Assembly: GCA_002382755.1 (NCBI GenBank)
Contig: DFZT01000096.1
Location: 1 to 17,774, forward strand
Reading direction: 5' to 3'
Length of the DNA stretch: 17,774 nt
Origin: Firmicutes bacterium UBA4049
GTDB taxonomy: Bacteria > Bacillota > Desulfotomaculia > Desulfotomaculales > Nap2-2B
Under the pieces are notes generated by a model. The model had not been told where the DNA came from, did not search any database, and was given only the letters and a program-made list of their open reading frames with translations. The translations under genes and the position numbers were made by a program. Positions 1 through 6,159 of this stretch are shown here, piece by piece. Numbering within the stretch: position 1 is the stretch's first letter; the number at the start of each line of letters is the position of its first letter.

Positions 1-288
1 TACCGGTTAATCATAGTCGGGGACGCAAGTATGTCGCCCAGCGAGCTGGTGATGCCCGGAGGCATTCTCAGTTGGGAGGAAAATAACGAAGAACCGGGCA
101 TCATCTGGCTGCAGAGGTTATCTTCTCAATTTAAGTTCTCAGTATGGTTAAACCCTATCCCTGATAAGTATTGGCAGGCTTTTTATGGTTCCGAGTCAAT
201 AAGCCTGATCAGACGGGTTTTTCCCATGTTTGAGTTGACGGTGGACGGTATAGAACAGGCTGTTAAAGGTCTGAAAGCTAAGATTTAA
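1..288 (+). CDS. von Willebrand factor A (CoxE-like) domain protein, C-terminal part
   Basis: The reading frame is open from the first base, so the gene starts outside the window; about 95 residues are visible. The visible part begins YRLIIVGDASMSPSELV and continues with PGIIWLQRL and FKFSVWLNPIPDKYW. This is the closing beta-strand and helix pattern of a VWA (CoxE-like) fold: a strand ending in GDA, a Ser/Pro metal-site loop, then a hydrophobic strand. Such proteins often partner MoxR-type AAA+ ATPases in assembling metalloenzymes, but no partner is in view. An internal ATG at 31 is not the real start, because the conserved strand lies upstream of it. It is followed 14 bases later by a broken ABC transporter. 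Family assignment is from recognition of the motif pattern; the cellular target is unknown. Confidence 0.6.
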   Translation, partial: YRLIIVGDASMSPSELVMPGGILSWEENNEEPGIIWLQRLSSQFKFSVWLNPIPDKYWQAFYGSESISLIRRVFPMFELTVDGIEQAVKGLKAKI

Positions 289-302
289 GTATACTTAATT
301 TA

Positions 303-919
303 ATGATTAAAATTGGTGGTAAATTTTTGGATACCGTTGTAGCCGAAAATTTGCATAAACATTATGACGGCATTATTGCAGTACGAAATGTTAATTTTAA
401 AATCAGGGACAGAGAATGTTTTGGTTTTTTGGGACCCAATGGCGCCGGCAAAACATCCCTGGTTAAAATGATTTATGGGTTTTTACCGGTAACGTCAGGT
501 AAATTGACGGTCTTTGGAATAGACGTAAAGTCAAATATCAGAATTAAGCGGTTGCTCGGTGTTGTTTCTCAGGATAACAACCTTGACTCAGATTTAAAAG
601 CGATTCAGAACCTACTGGTTTACGCTAGCTTTTTTGGAATTGAAATGCGTCTGGCCAGGGAAAGAGCTGAAGAATTGCTTGAGTTTTTTGGATTAACAGA
701 AAAGACTGATCAAACAGTTGATTCGCCTGTTTCTATTTTCCGGTGTTTTTTCCACTGACAGGAATGAACGTAATCATACAAAAAATCGTCATCGCCCGCG
801 GAATGATTCTCGGGATGGCAGGTATTAATTTGGTTTGAGATTTAATCTGGATGATTGTTGCGGTTCTTGTCCTGCTTCCTGTTCCGTTTTATTTAATGCG
901 CAAGTTAATGATTAGATAG
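303..919 (+). pseudogene. Remnant of an ABC transporter: ATPase N-terminal half joined to the permease C-terminal tail
   Basis: The first part encodes a normal NodI/CcmA-like ABC ATPase: Walker A GPNGAGKTSL, Q-loop VVSQDNNL, then FFGLTEKTDQTVDS. At about 727-732, where LSGG should follow, the sequence changes to one that reads FLFSG, then after a one-base frame change (740-750) VFFPLTGMN, the C-terminal signature of an ABC-2 (NodJ-like) permease. The remaining tail (NLV-stop-DLIWMIVAVLVLLPVP, then FYLMRKLMIR) reaches a stop at 917-919. Between QKIVIA and RGMILG about ten residues usually present are missing, and a TGA near 837 replaces an expected tryptophan codon. The ABC signature, Walker B and most of the permease are gone. 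This is a large internal deletion followed by decay, so no function is expected. The in-frame ORF ends at 758. Confidence 0.85.
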
Positions 920-968
920 CAAACTTGAAAACATAGATAGCCATGGGTTAATAAGGGGGTTCAAACAA

Positions 969-1412
969 ATGAAACGGGTTGTTGTGGCGGTAGACGGTTC
1001 CGAAAGTTCCTTAAAGGCAGTCGGCTATGCTTTAAAATTAAAAAAACTCAGCTCACACGTGCATGTCACTGCGCTTTATATTGGCCCGTCATGTTATGAT
1101 CTTTTTCCTGAGCCAGACGCTTGTTCGGGATTTCAACAAAAAGAACTGGACAAGGAAATCGAGTCCAGGGCAAATGAGGTATTTAAAAAAATTGACAAGA
1201 TCGCCGGTCAAAAAAGCTCAAGTATCGAAAAGGCTATTAGCCGGGGTGACGCCGCCGCCTCAATAAGCAAGTTCGCGATGGAAGGCGGATTTGACCTTGT
1301 AGTAATAGGATTCCATGGCTACGAGGAAGAGGAAGGTTCAAATTTCTGGCTTGGCGGAGTTTGTTACAAGGTTTTGCACATGTGCCAATGTCCTGTAACC
1401 GTAGTAAAATAA
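969..1412 (+). CDS. Universal stress protein (UspA family)
   Basis: This 147-residue cytoplasmic protein has the single-domain UspA length. It opens with MKRVVVAVDGSE, including the conserved Asp9 of the nucleotide-binding fold, and ends with the usual CPVTVV strand. Family members bind ATP or act as stress-related regulators; the partner is unknown. The nucleotide-binding loop is altered: after GFHG (residues 114-117) the usual nine-residue spacer and G-S/T are replaced by an eleven-residue acidic stretch (YEEEEG...) ending in GG (129-130). ATP binding is therefore doubtful. A GGGGG ribosome site lies about 8 bases before the ATG. It stands alone, downstream of a dead transporter and upstream of a long regulatory gap. 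Three cysteines lie close to the C-terminus (132, 139, 141). Confidence 0.9.
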   Translation: MKRVVVAVDGSESSLKAVGYALKLKKLSSHVHVTALYIGPSCYDLFPEPDACSGFQQKELDKEIESRANEVFKKIDKIAGQKSSSIEKAISRGDAAASISKFAMEGGFDLVVIGFHGYEEEEGSNFWLGGVCYKVLHMCQCPVTVVK

Positions 1413-1559
1413 CCGGCATATTTTCAATGTTTCAATGTCGAAGAGGTATTAACCAATTTATTATGCAATATCTATTTGTGCAATAAATAACCCGGGAATA
1501 ACTTTGTTAATTTGAATATCATTCATTCAGATAAGTTGAGAGGTATATTTTTTAGCAAT

Positions 1560-1638
1560 TTTTAGTACAACTAAAAGCCTGTTCTATGCAGTACCGCCGT
1601 CACGACGGCAATTTGCAGTCGCTCTTTAGTTGTTTTTT
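1560..1638 (+). terminator. Terminator-like RNA structure with a competing upstream hairpin
   Basis: ACAACTAAA (1567-1575) is the exact reverse complement of TTTAGTTGT (1625-1633). The stem extends by AGC/GCT (1576-1578 with 1621-1623) if C1624 bulges out, and it runs straight into six T (1633-1638). The large apical region contains a perfect 6-bp dyad GCCGTC-AC-GACGGC (1596-1609). The left arm can instead pair with TTTTAGT (1560-1566) to form a small hairpin TTTTAGT-ACA-ACTAAAA, so two structures exclude each other. It lies about 150 bases after the stress-protein stop and about 50 before a sigma-54 promoter. It may end the stress-protein transcript, or a small RNA. Confidence 0.5.
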
Positions 1639-1644
1639 ATACTT

Positions 1645-1667
1645 ATCATCTAAGAATCATCTAAGAA
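1645..1667. repeat. Tandem duplication of an 11-bp unit
   Basis: ATCATCTAAGA occurs twice head to tail (1645-1655 and 1656-1666), followed by a third start ATC. It lies 20-40 bp upstream of the sigma-54 -24 element. Confidence 0.85.
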
Positions 1668-1685
1668 TCCTTCGTATTATTAATC

Positions 1686-1701
1686 TGGCATGATATTTGC
1701 G
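1686..1701 (+). promoter_or_regulatory. Sigma-54 (RpoN/SigL) promoter
   Basis: TGGCATGATATTTGCG matches the sigma-54 consensus TGGCAYG-N4-TTGCW at every fixed position except the last base. The invariant GG (1687-1688) and GC (1699-1700) have the required spacing. Start of transcription is expected about 12 bases after the GC, roughly 55 bases before the biotinyl-protein ATG. Such promoters need a bacterial enhancer-binding protein; the 6-bp dyad at 1596-1609, about 90 bp upstream, is a possible site. The activator is not encoded in this window. Confidence 0.7.
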
Positions 1702-1718
1702 TAATAATTTGCGTAATA
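1695..1718. repeat. Tandem duplication of a 12-bp unit that includes the -12 element
   Basis: ATTTGCGTAATA is present at 1695-1706 and again at 1707-1718. The second copy repeats the TTGC of the sigma-54 -12 element, but no GG lies at the matching -24 distance, so only the first copy can form a complete promoter. Confidence 0.85.
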
Positions 1719-1768
1719 AGTAATAAATAGAACCAAAGAAAAAGTCAAAAAAAGGAGGCGGAGTTTTA

Positions 1769-1987
1769 ATGAGCACGTCAGTCAATGCAAAGCTGGTAGG
1801 CAAGATCGTGTCAATCGACGTAAAAGTAGGTGACCAGGTAAAGAAGAACGACGTGTTAGGTTTAATGGAAGCTACGAAGATGAATGTAAAGATTTTTGCA
1901 CCTAAGGAAGGCACTGTTAAAGAGGTTCATGTTGGACCTGGTGATCACGTCAACATGAAAACCACGATTGTAACCTTGGATGATTAG
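1769..1987 (+). CDS. Biotinyl carrier protein (biotin/lipoyl attachment domain), free-standing
   Basis: This 72-residue protein is a single biotinyl domain: GKIVSIDVKVGDQVKKND, the attachment turn EATKM with Lys37, then APKEGTVKEV and GDHV. It resembles the carrier subunit of biotin-dependent carboxylases, decarboxylases and transcarboxylases (for example the 1.3S-type subunit), where biotin on the lysine shuttles CO2. The canonical tetrapeptide is AMKM; here Thr36 replaces the methionine before the lysine. No carboxylase or carboxyltransferase subunit is adjacent, so it must work with subunits encoded elsewhere. The nearest metabolic neighbour is PEP carboxykinase, which suggests C3/C4 carboxylation, but this is inference. 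AAAGGAGGCGG gives a strong ribosome site. Expression probably comes from the sigma-54 promoter at 1686-1701. Lipoylation is unlikely given the KM context. Confidence 0.85.
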   Translation: MSTSVNAKLVGKIVSIDVKVGDQVKKNDVLGLMEATKMNVKIFAPKEGTVKEVHVGPGDHVNMKTTIVTLDD

Positions 1988-2115
1988 CACACACAATTCC
2001 AGATTAATCGTATAGCTGTTAGATAGTTCAGATACTACCGCCCCACCAAATGTAACATAAGAAAATTTACGGCGGAGAAATATTCAAAAAAGGCAGAATA
2101 AAACAAAAGAACGGC

Positions 2116-2155
2116 GCGAAAATACATTTAGAGAAAGCCTCTAAAGGATTTTCGC
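2116..2155. promoter_or_regulatory. Two-part stem-loop in the leader region of pckA
   Basis: GCGAAAAT (2116-2123) pairs with ATTTTCGC (2148-2155), and inside it TTTAGAG (2127-2133) pairs with CTCTAAA (2139-2145) around a five-base loop. All 15 pairs are perfect, separated by a small internal loop. No T-run follows on either strand, so it is not a standard terminator. It lies in the 335-base gap (1988-2322) between the biotinyl gene and pckA, about 170 bases before the pckA start; an RNA role would require transcription to start upstream. Confidence 0.55.
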
Positions 2156-2221
2156 CTACCGTTAATCCAAAAAAATTAAATATATCTGAACTGTTAAGTC
2201 GTACAATATATATAAACGACA

Positions 2222-2256
2222 ATGCAGTTATGCAGTTGCATATGCAATTATGCAGT
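2222..2256. promoter_or_regulatory. Three ATGCAGT repeats around a 12-bp palindrome
   Basis: ATGCAGT occurs at 2222-2228, 2230-2236 and 2250-2256. Between the second and third copies is the perfect palindrome TTGCATATGCAA (2236-2247). Two copies spaced 8 bp apart plus a palindrome just upstream of pckA look like an operator for a dimeric regulator. The regulator is unknown. An ATG at 2230 inside this cluster opens the pckA frame but has no ribosome site. Confidence 0.45.
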
Positions 2257-2322
2257 CACACGAGGTTATTGTATCATTCAGTTAAAAAAATTTATTTCCT
2301 ACACAGGAGAGGAAGTTTCCTA

Positions 2323-3894
2323 ATGACAGAATTAAATGTAAAAGGATTATATCACTATGGTAAGGTTTACCGCAACCTGGCCCCTGCGAAATTAATCGAA
2401 ATATCGCTGGCACGCGGCGAAGGGTTTTTGGCATCCAATGGCGCACTTTGTATATATACAGGCAAATATACCGGGCGGTCCCCTAATGACAAATTTGTTG
2501 TTGACAAACCTTCGATACACGACAACATAAACTGGGGTAATGTCAATGTCCCATTTTCTGAAGAAAAGTATGAGAAGCTAGCTAACCGCATGTTGGGTTA
2601 CCTGCAGAACAAAGATTTATTTGTTTTTGATGGTTTTGTCGGAGCAGAACAGAAATATAGAATCCCGGTCAGAGTAATAACTGAAAGGGCATGGCACAGT
2701 CTGTTTGCTACACAGATCTTTGTGCGTCCTACACCAGAAGAACTGGCCGTACACAAACCCGAATTTACCATAATAAACGCTAACGGATTTGAGTGCGACC
2801 CTGAAACTGACGGTACCAGATCCGAGGCTGCCGTTATCCTTGACGTCGAAAAAGCTACGATTATGATTTGTTCTGCAAGTTACGGCGGTGAAATTAAAAA
2901 ATCAGCTTTTACCATGATGAACTACCTGATGCCCTTAAGAGGCGTAATGACCATGCACTGCTCGGCCAACATCGGCGCTGATGGTGATTCGGCGCTCTTC
3001 TTCGGCCTTTCGGGAACTGGAAAGACTACGCTTTCCGCTGATCCGAACCGCAGATTAATCGGTGATGACGAGCACGGCTGGTGGGACGGCGGTATCTTTA
3101 ACTACGAAGGTGGATGCTACGCCAAGACCATTAAGCTAAGGGTAGAAAATGAACCGCAGATCTATAATTCAATCAAATTTGGCGCCATTTTGGAAAATGC
3201 CGGAGTTGACCCTGAAACTCGAATTATTGATTTCGACGACGGTTCTATCACTGAGAACACACGTTCAGTATTCCCTATCGATCATATCCCCGGCGCAGTT
3301 ATCCCGAGCGTCGGCGGGATACCGAAAACAGTCGTCTTTCTGACTGCTGATGCTTTTGGCGTGATGCCTCCTGTGGCCAAGCTGACCAGGGAACAGGCTA
3401 TGTACCACTTTATTTCCGGCTTTACCAGCAAACTGGCCGGCACAGAACGAGGGATTATAGAACCACAAGTTACGTTTTCCTCCTGCTTTGGCGCACCTTT
3501 CCTTCCCTTAAGGCCGAGCGTATACGCTAAAATGCTTGGAGAAAAACTTGACAAATTTAACTCAAACGTTTATATGATTAACACAGGCTGGTCCGGCGGC
3601 GCTTACGGAGTCGGCGAGCGCATATCCATCAAACATTCACGGGCAATTGTTACAGCAGCGCTTAACGGCGATCTGGAAAAAGTTCCGATGGAACTAGAAC
3701 CAAATTTTGGTGTTTATGTTCCCACTGCCTGTCCGGGAGTTCCTCCTGAAGTTTTACAACCTAAGAACACCTGGGCCGATAAACAGGCTTATGATGAATC
3801 TGCCCAAAAGCTGGCCAAGCTTTTTGTAAACAATTTTGAGAAGGTTGCCCCGGGGTCTCTCCAGGAGATCGTCGCCGCGGGCCCAAAAGGTTAA
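2323..3894 (+). CDS. pckA: Phosphoenolpyruvate carboxykinase (ATP)
   Basis: This cytoplasmic enzyme interconverts oxaloacetate + ATP with PEP + CO2 + ADP, linking C4 acids to C3 metabolism. The 523-residue length fits the ATP-type family. Visible signatures are GKYTGRSPNDKF near the N-terminus, MHCSANIG, the P-loop GLSGTGKTT (residues 228-236, Lys234), the metal-binding GDDEHGW, NYEGGCYAKTI, and NTGWSGGAYGVG with RISIKHSRAIV. I chose ATG 2323 because GGAGAGG lies 10 bases before it and MTELNVKGL is a normal family start; the open frame extends upstream to ATG 2230 but through the repeat cluster and without a ribosome site. In anaerobes it may run toward PEP for biosynthesis, or toward oxaloacetate. 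Its stop lies 5 bases from the stop of a convergent nitroreductase, with no terminator between. Confidence 0.97.
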   Translation: MTELNVKGLYHYGKVYRNLAPAKLIEISLARGEGFLASNGALCIYTGKYTGRSPNDKFVVDKPSIHDNINWGNVNVPFSEEKYEKLANRMLGYLQNKDLFVFDGFVGAEQKYRIPVRVITERAWHSLFATQIFVRPTPEELAVHKPEFTIINANGFECDPETDGTRSEAAVILDVEKATIMICSASYGGEIKKSAFTMMNYLMPLRGVMTMHCSANIGADGDSALFFGLSGTGKTTLSADPNRRLIGDDEHGWWDGGIFNYEGGCYAKTIKLRVENEPQIYNSIKFGAILENAGVDPETRIIDFDDGSITENTRSVFPIDHIPGAVIPSVGGIPKTVVFLTADAFGVMPPVAKLTREQAMYHFISGFTSKLAGTERGIIEPQVTFSSCFGAPFLPLRPSVYAKMLGEKLDKFNSNVYMINTGWSGGAYGVGERISIKHSRAIVTAALNGDLEKVPMELEPNFGVYVPTACPGVPPEVLQPKNTWADKQAYDESAQKLAKLFVNNFEKVAPGSLQEIVAAGPKG

Positions 3895-3899
3895 GCAGT

Positions 3900-4508
3900 T
3901 TAATTTATTAAAATATCATTAAGAGACAACCTGTTCCGCGGGGGAGGAAATTCTGCGGGATATCCAGTTGGAAGAAGGGCTACCACGGAAATATTCTTTC
4001 CCCAGGCGAAAATATTTTTTATCTTCCTTTCGTCAAATAATCTTACCCAGCAGGCGCCAAGTCCGAAATCCAAAGCCCTTAATGCAATATGCTCTATTGC
4101 TATGGCAGCGTTTAAAGCAATTCTAATTCCAATCTCTTCAAAATCCATTTTGCTTACATTATTAATACGGTCCAGGACAACTTCAACCACATGCTCATCT
4201 ACTGCTTTGATCTTTCCAAGATCCTGGGTTCCTGATACACTTCCATCCAGATAACCGTTTATATCCACACAGCAGACAAATATAACGGGAGCGCCGGCAA
4301 TAAAAGATTGATTAAAAGCAGCCTGAGCAAGTCTCCGCCGCGTTGCCTCGTCCTGAACAATCTTGAAACGCCAGGGTTGCGCATTACAGGCTGAAGGCGC
4401 CAGTCTTGCGGAATCCAGTAAGGCGTTAATCTGATCCTGCGGAACAGGATCAGGCTTGAATTTTCTGATGCTGCGTCTTTGTTCGATTGCTTCCTTGGTT
4501 GCGAGCAT
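3900..4508 (-). CDS. Nitroreductase-family FMN oxidoreductase
   Basis: This 202-residue protein has the nitroreductase fold signature: RRSIRKFKPDPVP at residues 12-24 (FMN phosphate-binding Arg/Ser), APSACNAQPWRF, an internal helix IALNAAIAIEHIALRALDFGLGACWV, and a C-terminal LLPTGYPAEFPPPRNR. Family members are usually FMN-dependent homodimers that reduce nitro compounds, quinones or other electron acceptors with NAD(P)H; the real substrate here cannot be read from sequence. An AAAGG site lies before the ATG. It is transcribed divergently from ndk and converges on pckA. No redox partner is adjacent and no iron-sulfur motif is fused to it. Confidence 0.9.
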   Translation of the reverse strand: MLATKEAIEQRRSIRKFKPDPVPQDQINALLDSARLAPSACNAQPWRFKIVQDEATRRRLAQAAFNQSFIAGAPVIFVCCVDINGYLDGSVSGTQDLGKIKAVDEHVVEVVLDRINNVSKMDFEEIGIRIALNAAIAIEHIALRALDFGLGACWVRLFDERKIKNIFAWGKNISVVALLPTGYPAEFPPPRNRLSLNDILIN

Positions 4509-4667
4509 TTTTCCTTTTCTTTCCTTTCAAATTGATCTCAATTTTATTATACATTATTTTCTTCATTTCCAGCTTAATAAAAAAGCTAGTTTTATTATGC
4601 CAAATTAGCTATGATATGTTATTATTGATGCGTCAATATTCTTTATTCTTTATTATGGAGGGGATGA

Positions 4668-5141
4668 TTGCCGGATTATCCGGTAAAACCGATGGAGAGA
4701 ACTTTCGTAATGATTAAACCCGAAGGGTTGCAGCGCGGTGTAACGGGAGAAATAATTGCCAGAATTGAAAAAAAAGGTTTAAAAATTATTGCCATGAAGA
4801 TGCTTGTAATTTCCGGGGACCTGGCTAAGAAACATTATGGAGAACACGCCGGCAAGCCTTTTTTTGAAAACCTGGTCAAGTATATAACCTGCGGCCCTGT
4901 TATCGCCATGGCGATCGAAGGCAAAAACGCAGTAAGCACGGTACGCGCCATGATGGGTTCTACAGATCCCTTAAAGGCGGAACAGGGAACGATCAGAGCA
5001 ACTTACTGTATGGATATGGGCAGGAATATTATTCATGGCTCGGATTCATTAACCAGCGCCGAAAGAGAAATCGGCAACTTTTTTAAGCCGGATGAGTTAA
5101 TCGGGTACTCAAGAAGTATCGAACCCTGGGTTTATGAATAA
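4668..5141 (+). CDS. ndk: Nucleoside diphosphate kinase
   Basis: Ndk transfers the gamma-phosphate of NTPs to NDPs through a phosphohistidine. The sequence shows [14 protein letters not shown] at the N-terminus and the active-site region [10 protein letters not shown] followed by SAEREI, with the catalytic histidine in the motif. Family members usually start at [10 protein letters not shown], here ATG 4692 (149 residues). However, the only good ribosome site, GGAGGGG (4657-4663), fits the TTG at 4668, giving an eight-residue extension MPDYPVKP. I give the TTG start and regard ATG 4692 as the alternative. The same ribosome site touches an out-of-frame ATG at 4664 that encodes only 17 residues. 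hisG follows after 33 bases, so the two may be cotranscribed. Confidence 0.93.
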   Translation: MPDYPVKPMERTFVMIKPEGLQRGVTGEIIARIEKKGLKIIAMKMLVISGDLAKKHYGEHAGKPFFENLVKYITCGPVIAMAIEGKNAVSTVRAMMGSTDPLKAEQGTIRATYCMDMGRNIIHGSDSLTSAEREIGNFFKPDELIGYSRSIEPWVYE

Positions 5142-5174
5142 AACAGATACTTTTGGAAAGGGGATCCTCGGATT

Positions 5175-6044
5175 ATGATACTTCGCCTGGGCCTGCCTAA
5201 GGGAAGCCTCCAAGAAGCTACTTTTATTTTATTTAAGAGAGCGGGATTCAATATCAAGCTTCCCGACCGTTCATACTACCCTGTCATAGATGACCCGGAA
5301 CTTGAAATAATGCTTATGCGGGCGCAGGAAATCCCTCGCTATGTCAGCGATGGTGTTTTAGACGCCGGCCTAAGCGGCTATGACTGGATTATGGAGAACG
5401 GCGCTGATGTAATTGAAGTAGCTGAACTGGTTTACTCCAAAAACACACCTAATCCAATCCGTTTGGTGCTTGCCGTGGCCAAGGACAGTGAAATAAAAGA
5501 AATAAAAGATTTACAGGGCAAACGAATTGCCACTGAGCTGGTACAGGTCACCAAACGCTTCCTGTCCGATCATAATGTGCAGGCGACAATAGAGTTTTCA
5601 TATGGGGCTACAGAAGTAAAAGTACCCGAATTGGTCGACGCAATAGCTGATCTCACGGAAACAGGCAGTTCACTTCAGGCAAATAACCTTCGTATAATTG
5701 CAACAATTCTTCAATCTACTCCCCGCTTGCATGCCAATAAAATGGCCTGGGATGATCCCCGGAAAAAGGAAAAGCTTCAGAATCTTGCGGTTTTACTGGA
5801 AGGCGCATTAAGAGCTGATGATAAAGTGGGACTAAAAATGAACGTTCCGGGAGAAAAGCTTGATGAAGTCCTTAAGGTTTTGCCATCTATGAGGCATCCG
5901 ACTGTTTCCAAGTTGGTTAACAGCGACTGGGTGGCAATCGAAGTTGTCTTGAATGAAAAAAAAGTCCGTGAATTGGTGCCGTCTTTAAAAAAGATTGGCG
6001 CTCATGATATCATTGAATACCCTTTGAATAAAGTAATCCCTTAG
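5175..6044 (+). CDS. hisG: ATP phosphoribosyltransferase, long form
   Basis: HisG joins ATP and PRPP in the first step of histidine synthesis. The 289-residue product is the long form: catalytic lobes to about residue 210 with LGLPKGSLQEATF, DAGLSGYDWI and the PRPP-binding DLTETGSSLQANNL (159-172), then a C-terminal ACT-like regulatory domain (LKMNVPGEKLDEVLKVLPS, about 215-285) that binds histidine for feedback control. It therefore needs no HisZ subunit. AAAGGGGA lies 10 bases before the ATG. No other his gene is in the window, so this copy is separated from any his operon, and its nearest neighbour is ndk. A strong inverted repeat follows at 6065-6102. Confidence 0.96.
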   Translation: MILRLGLPKGSLQEATFILFKRAGFNIKLPDRSYYPVIDDPELEIMLMRAQEIPRYVSDGVLDAGLSGYDWIMENGADVIEVAELVYSKNTPNPIRLVLAVAKDSEIKEIKDLQGKRIATELVQVTKRFLSDHNVQATIEFSYGATEVKVPELVDAIADLTETGSSLQANNLRIIATILQSTPRLHANKMAWDDPRKKEKLQNLAVLLEGALRADDKVGLKMNVPGEKLDEVLKVLPSMRHPTVSKLVNSDWVAIEVVLNEKKVRELVPSLKKIGAHDIIEYPLNKVIP

Positions 6045-6064
6045 CTTTCTTTAGAAACTTGCAT

Positions 6065-6102
6065 GTGATGCAATAAAATAAATAAATTTTTTATTGCATC
6101 AC
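6065..6102. repeat. Perfect 14-bp inverted repeat after hisG
   Basis: GTGATGCAATAAAA (6065-6078) is the exact reverse complement of TTTTATTGCATCAC (6089-6102), with a 10-base A/T loop. It starts 20 bases after the hisG stop. There is no T-run outside the stem on either strand, so it is not a typical intrinsic terminator. It could stabilise a transcript end or bind a protein ahead of the rhomboid gene. Confidence 0.7.
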
Positions 6103-6159
6103 TTAAAGCAAAACAAGGGAATATTAGTAATTGGGGCAGTTTAACAAGGAGGCGCCAAA

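Noticed and set aside
925..953. TTGAAA-N17-TTAATA as a promoter for the stress-protein gene
   Set aside because: The -10 is poor and the start would fall on or after the ribosome site.
1413..1768. Known riboswitch (for example biotin, TPP or cobalamin type) ahead of the biotinyl gene
   Set aside because: I could not match any conserved riboswitch core. Only hairpins, tandem duplications and the sigma-54 promoter are visible.
4584..4610. AGCTAGTTT/AAATTAGCT hairpin between nitroreductase and ndk
   Set aside because: A 9-bp A/T-rich stem with a G-U pair and no T-tail; too weak to assign a role.
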